Positions 51,374 to 60,188 of a stretch of DNA of 64,000 bases are shown one piece after another (the first letter of the stretch is position 1; each line of letters opens with the position of its first letter). The notes beneath the pieces were generated by a model that made no database searches, had not been told where the DNA came from, and saw only the letters and a program-made list of their open reading frames with translations. This DNA comes from an uncultured Saprospiraceae bacterium. Lineage in GTDB: Bacteria > Bacteroidota > Bacteroidia > Chitinophagales > Saprospiraceae. The stretch is taken from the NCBI GenBank assembly GCA_937941765.1, contig CALDGQ010000044.1, forward strand, positions 1 through 64,000, read 5' to 3'. Made by a program: the position numbers and the translations under genes.

Positions 51374-52846
51374 ATGACAAAATTGTTTGACTGGAATGAG
51401 AAACAAAGTCGATTGTTTATCGCTTTGGTAGTGTTGTTTATCATTGTCGTTTACTACTTGCTTAGATGTCGATATGTGATGTATAATGGGGATGATGCAT
51501 GGACTTTGACAAGAGTATATCACTTCCTGAATACTGGTCGACATGAAGATACAATCTTCCGAGCCATCGAAACAGAGGACCGCACCAAGTATTTTAATAT
51601 CACCTACAATTATATTTTCGGCTATTTCCTACATCTTTTTGGTTGGACCAAATCCAATGCACATTTGCTATGTAACTTTTTTATGGTAGGTGCTTCAGTG
51701 ATTTGGTTTCATATCTTGAAGCATCTGAAATTTTCCAAAGAAATATGTTGGTTAATGGGCTTAAGTATGTTGTTGTTTCCTGCTTATTATGGAACTGCCA
51801 ATTTGGTCCGAGTCGATCCAATGACTTTTTTCTGTGCTTCTGCGACTATGTTGTTATTTATGAAAGAGCGCTACTTCTTGTCTTCCTTGATTTTTATGTT
51901 GGGAATGGAGTCGCATGTGATGGGAGGTATTGCCGCATTTTATGTCCTTCCATATATGATCTATAAATGGGATCATTTTTTTAAGAATCCAAAATTACTT
52001 TTAAAAATTATCGGTTTATATCTAATAGGGATTTTGATTGGAGTAGGGTACTATTTGTATTTGCACCAAGATGTTGTCTCGTTAGAACGATTGAATCATC
52101 TCTTGGTTTCTCACAAAAATAAAGGGAAAGAATTACCGAGTTATCTCATTACTTATTTCGTTCAACCAGAGTGGTATATGCACGTTTGGGAGTTTTTTTT
52201 ATTGATTGGATTTATTGCAACTTATTTGATTAAAAAAGTCTTTAAACATCACAAGTTTGTTTGGTTGCTTTTGATAAGTTTGGTTATCTCTACCTTCATA
52301 CTTTCTCGTCCCAATCGTGCATATATGGTTTTCGTGTTTCCAGCATTTCAATTGTTGATTCTTTATACTGCAGAACATTTAAAAATATTGAAACCGACTT
52401 TTATTAGTTTATTGGTCATTTTTGCATTGCATTACGGTTCCTTTTATTGGATGCATCGGACATATGATTTTGAAAAAACTACTACTCAATTAATCGAAAG
52501 TATTCCTGACAAAAATATTCCGGTCGTTGGAATGGCAGATGTTTGGTTTGCTGCCAAAGATCACAAATTTCATTTGATTTATAATTCCATAAAAGATATT
52601 CCTGAAAGAAATATTCCTAAAGCTTATGTGGTTCAAAACGATTACATGCACCCGGATTCGTATTCCATATACGTAGAAAAATTGGCGATGGAAAATGGAT
52701 TGACAAAAGATCCATTATTGGCAAAAAGACGGGATCATTATTTGAATACAATCGCTTATTTTAAAGAGCATTATGATTGTAAATTGTTGAATAGTTTTGT
52801 TGCTTTTGAGAAGGATAGTATGTTGGTTTGGATTTGTGAAGAGTAA
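51374..52846 (+). CDS. Polytopic membrane protein, probable GT-C glycosyltransferase
   Basis: 490 residues with ~10-11 hydrophobic segments. After the first segment comes an extracytoplasmic loop containing YNGDDAWTLTRVYHFLNTG, which resembles the Asp motif in the first loop of GT-C enzymes (PMT/GT39-like family). The C-terminal ~100 residues are soluble. GT-C enzymes move sugars from a polyprenyl phosphate carrier to a protein, lipid or polysaccharide. The link to a donor or acceptor cannot be read here, and a non-enzymatic membrane role is possible. Confidence 0.6.
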   Translation: MTKLFDWNEKQSRLFIALVVLFIIVVYYLLRCRYVMYNGDDAWTLTRVYHFLNTGRHEDTIFRAIETEDRTKYFNITYNYIFGYFLHLFGWTKSNAHLLCNFFMVGASVIWFHILKHLKFSKEICWLMGLSMLLFPAYYGTANLVRVDPMTFFCASATMLLFMKERYFLSSLIFMLGMESHVMGGIAAFYVLPYMIYKWDHFFKNPKLLLKIIGLYLIGILIGVGYYLYLHQDVVSLERLNHLLVSHKNKGKELPSYLITYFVQPEWYMHVWEFFLLIGFIATYLIKKVFKHHKFVWLLLISLVISTFILSRPNRAYMVFVFPAFQLLILYTAEHLKILKPTFISLLVIFALHYGSFYWMHRTYDFEKTTTQLIESIPDKNIPVVGMADVWFAAKDHKFHLIYNSIKDIPERNIPKAYVVQNDYMHPDSYSIYVEKLAMENGLTKDPLLAKRRDHYLNTIAYFKEHYDCKLLNSFVAFEKDSMLVWICEE

Positions 52847-52890
52847 GCCCGTTTCCTAATCCTAATTTATAAAAATTAAATCCCTTCAAT

Positions 52891-53562
52891 TTATAACAAA
52901 CTATTTACTAACTGATCTGCTTGTCTAGTAGTCTCTGGCAATCGATAGGTAGGACAAAATTTTAATACGATATCAACTGCAGTTTCCAAATCTATTTTGT
53001 GGCCGATACTAACAAACATAGGTTTGATATCATCTTGTGTTCTCAATGCAACCCCTACGATTTTATGATTCCAAATCAATTCTTGTTGATCACCTCGACT
53101 GCTTCCTAAAGTAGATTTATCATACATGCCAACCAATTTCTTCTTCGCACAACCAATGGTTGGAATATCCAATTGAATACCTAAATGAGTAGCCATACCG
53201 ATTCCTTTTGGATGTGCAATGCCATGACCATCACAAATTATTAAATCGACTTTCGTTTTTACTTTTTTGAAAGCTTCTATAATTGATGGTGTTTCTCTAA
53301 AAGAAAAAAGTCCAGGTACATAAGGAAAAGTGATGTCCATGATATGGTGAGCTTGTTCGACTACTTCTAATGTATTTGTATTTAAAACTACGACTGCTCC
53401 TACCATTTTATTGTTATCCTCATCGTATGCGACATCTACACCGGCTACGTGTTGAATTGGATTTTGTAATTGATTTGTTGTAATTACTTGTTTTGCCAAT
53501 TCTTCTTGTTCAAGATAGTAGGGTAGGTAGTTGTTGTCTTCTTTGTAGGTTGCTTCTTTCAT
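52891..53562 (-). CDS. nfi: Endonuclease V (deoxyinosine 3'-endonuclease)
   Basis: 223 residues, the normal length. Family motifs: AGVDVAYDED (catalytic Asp), the wedge PYVPGLFSFRE (with catalytic Glu), LIICDGHGIAHPKGIGMA (catalytic Asp), the KKKLVG segment and RTQDDIKPMFVSIGHKIDL. It nicks DNA near hypoxanthine, initiating repair of deaminated adenine. It is 23 nt downstream of nadV on the same strand and is probably co-transcribed with the NAD salvage operon. Confidence 0.93.
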   Translation of the reverse strand: MKEATYKEDNNYLPYYLEQEELAKQVITTNQLQNPIQHVAGVDVAYDEDNNKMVGAVVVLNTNTLEVVEQAHHIMDITFPYVPGLFSFRETPSIIEAFKKVKTKVDLIICDGHGIAHPKGIGMATHLGIQLDIPTIGCAKKKLVGMYDKSTLGSSRGDQQELIWNHKIVGVALRTQDDIKPMFVSIGHKIDLETAVDIVLKFCPTYRLPETTRQADQLVNSLL

Positions 53563-53585
53563 TAGTTTTAAAATACCAATTTTTT

Positions 53586-55046
53586 TTACAAAGAATCCTT
53601 AATTCGTCCACGTATCTCCGACAATTTCTCCTTGACCAAAATCTCCCCATCTCGAAATACTTCCGCCAATGCACCTTTCGCTTCTTCTTCCCAACTCACT
53701 TGATCTCGCATTTTAAAGACGCCATTTTCTTTTGTTATTTGTATCAACCCTTTGGCAGATTTTTTAGTTCCATCATCTGTAATTGGATCTTTGTAAATAT
53801 CTCTTCCGACTCCGTTGACTTCTCCGTAAGTTGCTTTCATGGCAAACCCGAAAGTGTCTCTTGTGTTGTATTGATAAGTAAATGAGCCAACTCCTAACAC
53901 GACGTTGGTGGATGCAAATCCTTTTGCTTTCAATCCTTCACAAATGTCTTTAGCTCTTTGTAAGGTGATACTATCGCCATAAATTGCACCGATGTGGCTG
54001 TCTAGTTCTTTATATCCTTTTTCATTGGTGGTGCCTCCGAAGATGTCCCATAATAATTCTACCACTCCTTTTGTTTCAGCTTCTGTTGTTCCATCTGCAT
54101 TCCCACATATTATTTTTACAGGATTTCCACTATCAGGACGGATGACTAATTTGCCATCACGAGCCAATACTTCTTCTTTTAAATTTGGTAAATATACTGT
54201 TAAAACTTTCCACAAATCCCAAGTATCGGATACTACTGACACGATCCCATTTGGATAAACCTCGGTTATCAAACGTTTGAAAGTGTCTTCTTCTGCATCA
54301 TTGGTTCCCATACTCATGACAGAATGTTCAGTCGCAGCAACAGAACCACCCACCAATTCTTTGTCAGAATCAGCATTGTAATATTGCTCTAAAAAATCGA
54401 CTGCGGGTATCGTATCCGAACCAGTAAAACTCAAAAGGTGTCCAGAAGCACTCATCAATGCCGCTTCCAATCCGGCCATTCCTCTCATCGAAAAATCATG
54501 TCCTTGCCAATCTACGAACTCTGGAACCGAAGAAGTTTCGGCAGCATAACTATCTAATATTTTTCGATATTCTCTTGCAATCGTAGCAGAGTTACATGGC
54601 AACCAAACAGTCGTTGAACATAAAGTTTCAAAATAATTTGTCAACCAAAAGAAGGCTGGTTTTGTATTGTACATCGTAAACATCGGTACACGTAAAGGTA
54701 CAATCGATCCTTCTGGAAGTGCTTTGATGACCATCGGAATATATCCTAAATCATGTAAGTCGGCAATATGTTTAATTCCAACACTGTTTGCACCTAAGTA
54801 GTTATTGATGCGTCGGCTGTATTTTTTTAAGACTTCTTCTTTTGGTTTATTGAAAAAATTCTCATTAAAATCTTGAATGATGTATTTCTTGATAAAATAC
54901 TGTAACCCAAAAAATACTACTTCATCAATCCCCTCTAATCGACTTTTTCTTGGTGTCCAGTTGGAGTAAACCAAAGTTGTGTTATCTGGATATTGTCTTC
55001 TGTGATCGACTTTGTAGCCGTCGGTATATAATAATGGATTTGTCAT
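53586..55046 (-). CDS. nadV: Nicotinamide phosphoribosyltransferase
   Basis: 486 residues of the NAMPT/NadV family. It opens with LLYTDGYKVDHRRQYP and has YSNWTPRKSR, FFGLQYFIKKY, a substrate region FVDWQGHDFSMRGMAG, and phosphate-binding VSDTWDLWKV, VIRPDSGNPV and GSFTYQYNTRDTFGFAMKATYG. The enzyme makes nicotinamide mononucleotide from nicotinamide and PRPP. The operon also encodes PRPP synthase (co-substrate supply) and is preceded by nrtR with palindromic operator candidates. Confidence 0.95.
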   Translation of the reverse strand: MTNPLLYTDGYKVDHRRQYPDNTTLVYSNWTPRKSRLEGIDEVVFFGLQYFIKKYIIQDFNENFFNKPKEEVLKKYSRRINNYLGANSVGIKHIADLHDLGYIPMVIKALPEGSIVPLRVPMFTMYNTKPAFFWLTNYFETLCSTTVWLPCNSATIAREYRKILDSYAAETSSVPEFVDWQGHDFSMRGMAGLEAALMSASGHLLSFTGSDTIPAVDFLEQYYNADSDKELVGGSVAATEHSVMSMGTNDAEEDTFKRLITEVYPNGIVSVVSDTWDLWKVLTVYLPNLKEEVLARDGKLVIRPDSGNPVKIICGNADGTTEAETKGVVELLWDIFGGTTNEKGYKELDSHIGAIYGDSITLQRAKDICEGLKAKGFASTNVVLGVGSFTYQYNTRDTFGFAMKATYGEVNGVGRDIYKDPITDDGTKKSAKGLIQITKENGVFKMRDQVSWEEEAKGALAEVFRDGEILVKEKLSEIRGRIKDSL

Positions 55047-55100
55047 GATGGAAAATTTATTTGGTTTCTAATTCTTAATTTCCTTATTCTCTTAACTATC

Positions 55101-55502
55101 TTAATGGTTCAAATTATTTCTTTTATTTCTTACCAATCGAAACAACATATCATACACTTCTCTTAACCCAGCTCGATCATCCAAAAGTACATTATAATAA
55201 ATCTTGCGACTCTCAGATTTGTAAAAAGGTGGTTGCTCATTAATCGCATCAAATGGAATCTGATTGTCGTTACAATATTTTTTTACAAATTCAATATCTT
55301 CATTCGCAGTGAATACAATCAAATAACAACCGATTGATTTTAAATTTTGTAACAATTGTATTACATCATTAAATTGCCAACCATTTTTATGGTAATCATA
55401 AACCGTATTGTCAAAATCATAGGCCACTACAAGTGATTGATGTTCTTTATATTCTTTCAACAGACGTTGATATGCATTCTCAAGGTTAAGATAGTAGTCC
55501 AT
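55101..55502 (-). CDS. HAD-like hydrolase of the NAD salvage operon
   Basis: 133 residues. The HAD motif I is VVAYDFDNTVYDYHKNG (DFDNT), with motif II in LIVFTANED and a late Asp in YNVLLDDRAGLREVYDM. This short HAD type recurs next to nadV and prs in Bacteroidota. A role in dephosphorylating a nucleotide intermediate is plausible but not shown. It lies between prs and nadV on the same strand. Confidence 0.75.
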   Translation of the reverse strand: MDYYLNLENAYQRLLKEYKEHQSLVVAYDFDNTVYDYHKNGWQFNDVIQLLQNLKSIGCYLIVFTANEDIEFVKKYCNDNQIPFDAINEQPPFYKSESRKIYYNVLLDDRAGLREVYDMLFRLVRNKRNNLNH

Positions 55503-55540
55503 ATTTTTATTATTTAGGCGAATTCAATGTCTTGGACATG

Positions 55541-55590
55541 TGCTCACGTGCTCTTTCACGAGCCAAAGGTTTTCAACCTCTTGGCGTTGG
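55541..55590. repeat. Short palindromic intergenic repeat upstream of the HAD gene
   Basis: CCAAAGGTTTTCAACCTCTTGG at 55563-55584 forms a 9-bp stem with one bulge and is the inverted counterpart of 38879-38906. Just before it, TGTGCTCACGTGCTC (~55539-55553) repeats the GTGAGCACGTG word also found inside the inverted-repeat element at 61.6 kb. It lies between prs and the HAD gene. Confidence 0.55.
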
Positions 55591-55616
55591 CAACACTTCC
55601 AAGCTTCAAGGAACGA

Positions 55617-56453
55617 TTACAAAATTTTCGAAATAGGAATTTGAGTTACAACATCACCTTCTACTGTTTTGACAGCATCCGTTGTAAATATTTTTTCAAA
55701 ATGGGCATTTAAAACCTCCGTTCCTTTACTAAAAATACCGTGACTTACCGCTAAGTAAAGTGCTCCTGCATTTTTGCGTTTGAGTTCTTCTGCCAAGCCA
55801 TTGAAAGTGCCACCACCATCACAGATATCATCAACAATCAAACAAGGTCTATTTTTCAAATCGTCTTCACCTACTTTAAATCCTGAAAGTCTTCCAGTTT
55901 CAACATTTCTTATTTTTCCGCATTCAATCACTCCATAGTCTTTTAAGAAGGCTGCCACCTTATAAATCTTTTTTAATGCACCGCCGTCAGGTGAAATTAA
56001 CAATACATTTTCAGGCAATGTTTTTACAATTTCTTCGATGAAAAGATGATTGTCAATGACACTACAATTATCAAGCAGGGCAGGAGTGACTTCTGAGTGC
56101 GGATCAAAAATGGTGACTTTGTCAATTCGAGTATTGTTTAAAATATTTGCATAAACTTTTACTGTCAAAGGTTCACCTGGAACCATAACTCGATCTTGTC
56201 TTGCGCCCGGAAAGTAGGGTAGGAAGACCTCTATATTTTTCACCCCCATTCTTTTGACTGCATCAATCGCAATTAACAACAAACCAAAATCGTTGAATGA
56301 ATTGACTCGATGAGAAATCATCACTTCATTTACTTTGCTTAAATCTGAACTGATTTTGATATGTGGTTCTCCACCTGAAAAAGTGAAGCATTCAAAAAGG
56401 ATGGCCTCTTTATTTGGGTAGGGATTGAAGTTAGTATCTAAGTTTAAAATCAT
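55617..56453 (-). CDS. prs: Ribose-phosphate pyrophosphokinase (PRPP synthase), short form
   Basis: 278 residues, shorter than the usual ~315. It has FSGGEPHIKI (reduced catalytic loop region), LPYFPGARQDRV (conserved PYxxYARQDR variant), TIFDPHSEVTPALL, ISPDGGA and the PRPP loop CLIVDDICDGGGTF. It converts ribose 5-phosphate and ATP to PRPP, the co-substrate of NadV. Its placement with nadV and nrtR shows a dedicated salvage-pathway copy; the housekeeping prs would be elsewhere. A candidate NrtR operator ends 1 bp before the start codon. Confidence 0.92.
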   Translation of the reverse strand: MILNLDTNFNPYPNKEAILFECFTFSGGEPHIKISSDLSKVNEVMISHRVNSFNDFGLLLIAIDAVKRMGVKNIEVFLPYFPGARQDRVMVPGEPLTVKVYANILNNTRIDKVTIFDPHSEVTPALLDNCSVIDNHLFIEEIVKTLPENVLLISPDGGALKKIYKVAAFLKDYGVIECGKIRNVETGRLSGFKVGEDDLKNRPCLIVDDICDGGGTFNGLAEELKRKNAGALYLAVSHGIFSKGTEVLNAHFEKIFTTDAVKTVEGDVVTQIPISKIL

Positions 56454-56454
56454 A

Positions 56455-56477
56455 ATTTGCGTATTATATACACAAAT
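56455..56477. promoter_or_regulatory. Candidate NrtR operator at the prs start codon
   Basis: ATTTGCGTA-ttata-TACACAAAT: 9-bp arms with one mismatch (G/C versus A). It matches the stronger palindromes at 56506 and 57215, which share GCGTA-N5-TACGC. It abuts the ATG of prs, so binding would block transcription or initiation. Confidence 0.6.
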
Positions 56478-56505
56478 ATAAACCCATTCCCCTAATAAAG
56501 CAAAT

Positions 56506-56530
56506 AATTTGCGTTAAAATTACGCAAATT
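56506..56530. promoter_or_regulatory. Candidate NrtR operator overlapping the 3' end of nrtR
   Basis: AATTTGCGT-taaaatt-ACGCAAATT, perfect 9-bp arms. The right arm encodes the last codons and stop of nrtR (the reverse complement reads TTT GCG TAA), so the end of the regulator gene doubles as the operator for the downstream prs-nadV operon, 53 bp before the prs start. Confidence 0.75.
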
Positions 56531-57212
56531 TAATTTCAAAACTAATCCCTTCTTTCTCTAACTGCCTGTAAATCTTGGAGTTAAACTTAAATAACTTGGC
56601 AGGACGACCACTTCCAATACTTCGTTTTTCATCTGTTTCTTCTAAAAAACCGAAGCTTAAAATCTTTTTTCTAAAATTTCGTCGATCAATTTCTCGATCT
56701 AAAATGGTGCGATATAGATTTTCCAAATCAGAAAATGGAAACTTGTCTGATAGGAGATTGAAGCCGATTGGTTGGTAATTTAATTTCGCTTTCAGTCGGT
56801 TGAGCGCAACTTTGATGATGTCTTTGTGATCATAAGCTAACTTTGGAATTTTTTCAATTGGAAACCATTTGGCATCTTGTGCATCTGTAGTTGCTTTCAA
56901 GATCATGTTTTTGGGATTGACCATCCCGAAGTAGGAGACAGAGATAACACGCGTACGAGGATCTCGATTGATGTTGTCACCAAAAGTGTAGAGTTGTTCT
57001 AGATATTTTAATTTGACACCAGTCTCTTCTTTTAATTCTCGTTCGACCGCTTCTGATAATTGCTCGTTGTCTTTTACAAAACCTCCTGGTAATGCCCATT
57101 GATTTTTGAAGGCACCATATTTTTGTTGGATTAATAATACTTGAAGTGAAGTTTCTTGGTATCCAAATACAATGGCGTCGACTGCTACTTTGATGTTTTG
57201 TTTTATTTTCAA
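56520..57212 (-). CDS. nrtR: NrtR: Nudix-domain transcriptional regulator of NAD metabolism
   Basis: 230 residues. The Nudix domain (~8-140) has an intact box, GGFVKDNEQLSEAVERELKE followed by ETG (GX5EX7REUXEEXG form), unlike many NrtR proteins that lost it. A winged-helix domain (~150-230) includes FRKKILSFGFLEE and SGRPAKLFKFNSKIY. NrtR is a repressor of NAD biosynthesis that responds to ADP-ribose. It precedes prs and nadV on the same strand. The start is a TTG at 57212: no ATG occurs in frame and a stop lies just upstream. That TTG directly adjoins a palindromic operator, so the gene is probably autoregulated. Confidence 0.92.
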   Translation of the reverse strand: MKIKQNIKVAVDAIVFGYQETSLQVLLIQQKYGAFKNQWALPGGFVKDNEQLSEAVERELKEETGVKLKYLEQLYTFGDNINRDPRTRVISVSYFGMVNPKNMILKATTDAQDAKWFPIEKIPKLAYDHKDIIKVALNRLKAKLNYQPIGFNLLSDKFPFSDLENLYRTILDREIDRRNFRKKILSFGFLEETDEKRSIGSGRPAKLFKFNSKIYRQLEKEGISFEIKFA

Positions 57213-57214
57213 AA

Positions 57215-57231
57215 TGCGTATTTTTTACGCA
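57215..57231. promoter_or_regulatory. Candidate NrtR operator at the nrtR start codon
   Basis: TGCGTA-ttttt-TACGCA is a perfect palindrome beginning 3 bp upstream of the TTG start of nrtR. It shares GCGTA-N5-TACGC with the two sites near prs, consistent with autoregulation. Confidence 0.7.
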
Positions 57232-57418
57232 AAGGTAATCTTAATTCTTGGGAGTTGGGAATCTAAGTCAAAAGATATCTTCATTTTGGTTTTAACTTTG
57301 GGTACATTTAGAAAGTTTTTTGTTTAAATTGTTAAGAATTGAAGTTGATTTTTTTTGTAAAAAAGTAAACGTCTTCATATTCCAACTGATTTATAGGCAC
57401 AATTTAATATCAACCTAA

Positions 57419-57949
57419 ATGGGATTCAGTATTCTTCTTTTTTTTGTTATTCTCCCACTAACTACTTTATGTTTGTTACTTGCGGCAATTTTCAAAAACA
57501 GAGCGCCATTAAAAGCCATAGTGTATATATGGGGATTTCTATTTTTTATTATATTTCTTAGTATTGTTTTGAATTTTTTTACTAGTAAAAAAGTACTGCG
57601 ACTGAAACATTATTACGGTGAGTATGTGATTGATCGAGATTTCTTTTCAGGCAAACAAGCCGATTGGCAATACAATACTTTTAGATTCGAAATTACAAAA
57701 GCTGATTCTATTTTCTTTTATATCACTAATGAGAGAGAAGTGTTAGAAGTTTACAAAGGGATTATGGTTCCAACTCAATCTAGTTATCACTCTGCTAGAT
57801 TAAATATCGAATTTGATGAACCTGTACATCATGTTTTTTCATCAACTCCGACGACGCATCGTCAAGTATGGGGTTTTTATTTGGTTTTCAATTCACCTCA
57901 ATTTCATAATATGTACTTTAGGAAAGGGCGGTGGAAGGCGCTGAATTGA
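57419..57949 (+). CDS. Small membrane-anchored protein, unknown function
   Basis: 176 residues. Two hydrophobic segments (~3-24 and ~32-50) form a hairpin anchor, and a soluble domain (~55-176) follows with aromatic residues and WQYNTFRFEITKADSIFFYI, VYKGIMVPTQ and QVWGFYLVFNS. It is probably a beta-rich domain on one face of the inner membrane. No family is recognised. It is convergent with the S46 peptidase gene. Confidence 0.55.
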   Translation: MGFSILLFFVILPLTTLCLLLAAIFKNRAPLKAIVYIWGFLFFIIFLSIVLNFFTSKKVLRLKHYYGEYVIDRDFFSGKQADWQYNTFRFEITKADSIFFYITNEREVLEVYKGIMVPTQSSYHSARLNIEFDEPVHHVFSSTPTTHRQVWGFYLVFNSPQFHNMYFRKGRWKALN

Positions 57950-57961
57950 TCTTTAAAACAA

Positions 57962-58001
57962 AAAAAATGCGAAAACCAAATCATCAGTTTTCGCATTTTT
58001 T
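57962..58001. terminator. Bidirectional intrinsic terminator
   Basis: A perfect 15-bp stem AAAAAATGCGAAAAC / GTTTTCGCATTTTTT with a 10-nt loop and T-tracts on both strands, between the convergent genes ending at 57949 and 58023. Confidence 0.9.
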
Positions 58002-58022
58002 ATAACAAAATAAGTCCAAATC

Positions 58023-60188
58023 TTATTTCCCTTTCTTAGGATGAACCAACTTCATCTCATCCACCAAGTGTTTCGAATCTCCAAATTTGTCAATGATAAA
58101 AAGGACATAACGAATATCCACCATGATGTTTCTACAAATAGATTTATCATAATTGATGTCACTCATGGTACCTTCCCAAACTCTGTCAAAATTTAAACCA
58201 ATCAAATTTCCATTGGCATCGATGGCAGGACTTCCTGAGTTTCCACCAGTTGTATGATTTGAACCTAAGAAACAAACAGGCATTTTTCCATCAACTCCAT
58301 AATCACCATAATCTTTCTTTTCATACAAATCGACTAACTTTTTAGGTAGATCAAATTCGTAGTCACCAGGAACATACTTTTGCATCACACCTTTTAAATA
58401 GGTAACAGGCAAATATTGTAATGCATCTTTCGGTTCATATCCACTGACTTGTCCGTAAGATACACGCATAGTTCCATTGGCATCTGGAAAAAATCGACGT
58501 TTTGGAAAAACTTCAATCAATGCTGCCATATAGTTACGTTGCAAATTATCGATCTGAGATTTAATGTCATTGTATTGTTTGGAAACATTGTCATTGTAAT
58601 GTTTTCGCATCGCAGCACCGAATTTAAAAGCTGGATCTTCACTGATTCGATCAATTACTTCTTTTGGATCTTTTTCAAGCAATGCCATCATTTGATCGCC
58701 GTCTGCAATGGTACTCATACCATACATTCCGCCAGCTAGCAAGTCATAGGTTCCATACTTTTTCTTGATGGCACTTGCATGTGGTCCAAGTCCAGCATTT
58801 TCATCATACATTTCAACTAGTGAAGCAAACACTTTTTTGTCGATATCTTTATTGTAGTCCTTATACTTGTTTTTTAGAAAAGGTTTCAACCTTCCAAGAT
58901 AGGAATTGTAACCTTCTTCACCGCTTTCTTCAAAATTGGTTTTCAAACGATTTAAATAATTGACGATAGCTAACAATTCGACATTTCGACCTGCTACTTC
59001 ATTGTAATAATCTCGTTTCAATGCGTACGGTTCAATCTCTTTGTAGAGTTTGTTGAATTGCGGAAGTATATTACCATATTTTTTAGCGGATTTGGTAGAT
59101 TGACCAATTAAGTCACTAAATTCTGCTTCAAATTTTTTCTTGCGACCGACACCATCTGATACTTTTAAACCTTGACTTTCACCAATCCATTTTTTCCAAT
59201 AGTTCGCTATGCTAGCAAACTTTGAAGCATACTGAATTTTAACTTGTGGATCAGCACGCATTTCTGCATCTAGTATTTTCAATGCTTTGTCACGGATTGC
59301 AATTTTTGCAGGATTCAATACGTCAACAATTTGTTCAACTGCAGGAGAAGGGAGATACTGATCCGTACGACCTGGAAATCCAAATACCATTGTGAAATCA
59401 TCTTGCTCAACACCATCTACAGAAATGGGTAAATAGTGTTTGGGTGTATAAGGAACATTGTCCTCAGCATATTCTGCGGGGTTGTTGTCTTTATCCGCAT
59501 AGATTCTAAACAATGCAAAATCACCTGTATGTCTTGGCCACATCCAGTTGTCCGTATCTGCACCAAATTTTCCAATAGACTCTGGCGGTGTCCCCACCAA
59601 TCTCACATCATTATAGGTTACCGTAATAAACATGAAATATTGATTGCCTTTGAAAAAAGGACGGATCGTGATTTCCTCAAACTTCTCCAATTTTACAGAC
59701 GCTTTGAGTGCTTCAATATTTTTATCTATTTGTGATTGTCTTTCTTTTTCTGAAAGATCATCTGATAGGTCATTTAAAACTTTAGAACTAATGTCTTCAA
59801 TTCTAACAATAAACTTGGCAAATAATCCTGGATTAGCCAATTCATCTTTTTTTGTCTTTGCCCAAAACCCATCTTTTAAATAATTATTTTTCAAAGTGGT
59901 ATGAGATTGGATTTGACGATATCCGCAGTGATGATTGGTTAATAACAATCCATTCGGAGAGATCACTTCAGAAGTACAAAATCCACCAAAGTGCACAATC
60001 GCATCTTTGAGACTTCCTTTATTGACACTATAAATGTCTTCGGCCGACAATTTCATGCCCATTGCTTGCATCTCTTCTTCATTCAATGATTCCAGCAAAA
60101 GTGGGAGCCACATGCCTTCAGTGGCAGTAAGCGTAGTTGCCTGAAAGATCAAAAAAGAGGCTAATAAAAAGGTGGTAATTTTACTCAT
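58023..60188 (-). CDS. S46 family dipeptidyl peptidase, predicted DPP11 (Asp/Glu-specific)
   Basis: 721 residues with a signal peptide (MSKITTFLLASFLIFQATTL...ATEGMW). Family S46 features: the opening EGMWLPLLLESLNEEEMQ, catalytic His in LLTNHHCGYRQIQ, an Asp in NWMWPRHTGDFALFRIYADKD, and catalytic Ser in TTGGNSGSPAIDANG. The specificity residue of S46 enzymes lies 18 positions after this Ser: Gly in DPP7 and Arg in DPP11. Here the segment is IGLNFDRVWEG, with Arg at that position, which predicts cleavage after acidic P1 residues. Such periplasmic enzymes release dipeptides for amino-acid catabolism. Confidence 0.9.
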   Translation of the reverse strand: MSKITTFLLASFLIFQATTLTATEGMWLPLLLESLNEEEMQAMGMKLSAEDIYSVNKGSLKDAIVHFGGFCTSEVISPNGLLLTNHHCGYRQIQSHTTLKNNYLKDGFWAKTKKDELANPGLFAKFIVRIEDISSKVLNDLSDDLSEKERQSQIDKNIEALKASVKLEKFEEITIRPFFKGNQYFMFITVTYNDVRLVGTPPESIGKFGADTDNWMWPRHTGDFALFRIYADKDNNPAEYAEDNVPYTPKHYLPISVDGVEQDDFTMVFGFPGRTDQYLPSPAVEQIVDVLNPAKIAIRDKALKILDAEMRADPQVKIQYASKFASIANYWKKWIGESQGLKVSDGVGRKKKFEAEFSDLIGQSTKSAKKYGNILPQFNKLYKEIEPYALKRDYYNEVAGRNVELLAIVNYLNRLKTNFEESGEEGYNSYLGRLKPFLKNKYKDYNKDIDKKVFASLVEMYDENAGLGPHASAIKKKYGTYDLLAGGMYGMSTIADGDQMMALLEKDPKEVIDRISEDPAFKFGAAMRKHYNDNVSKQYNDIKSQIDNLQRNYMAALIEVFPKRRFFPDANGTMRVSYGQVSGYEPKDALQYLPVTYLKGVMQKYVPGDYEFDLPKKLVDLYEKKDYGDYGVDGKMPVCFLGSNHTTGGNSGSPAIDANGNLIGLNFDRVWEGTMSDINYDKSICRNIMVDIRYVLFIIDKFGDSKHLVDEMKLVHPKKGK

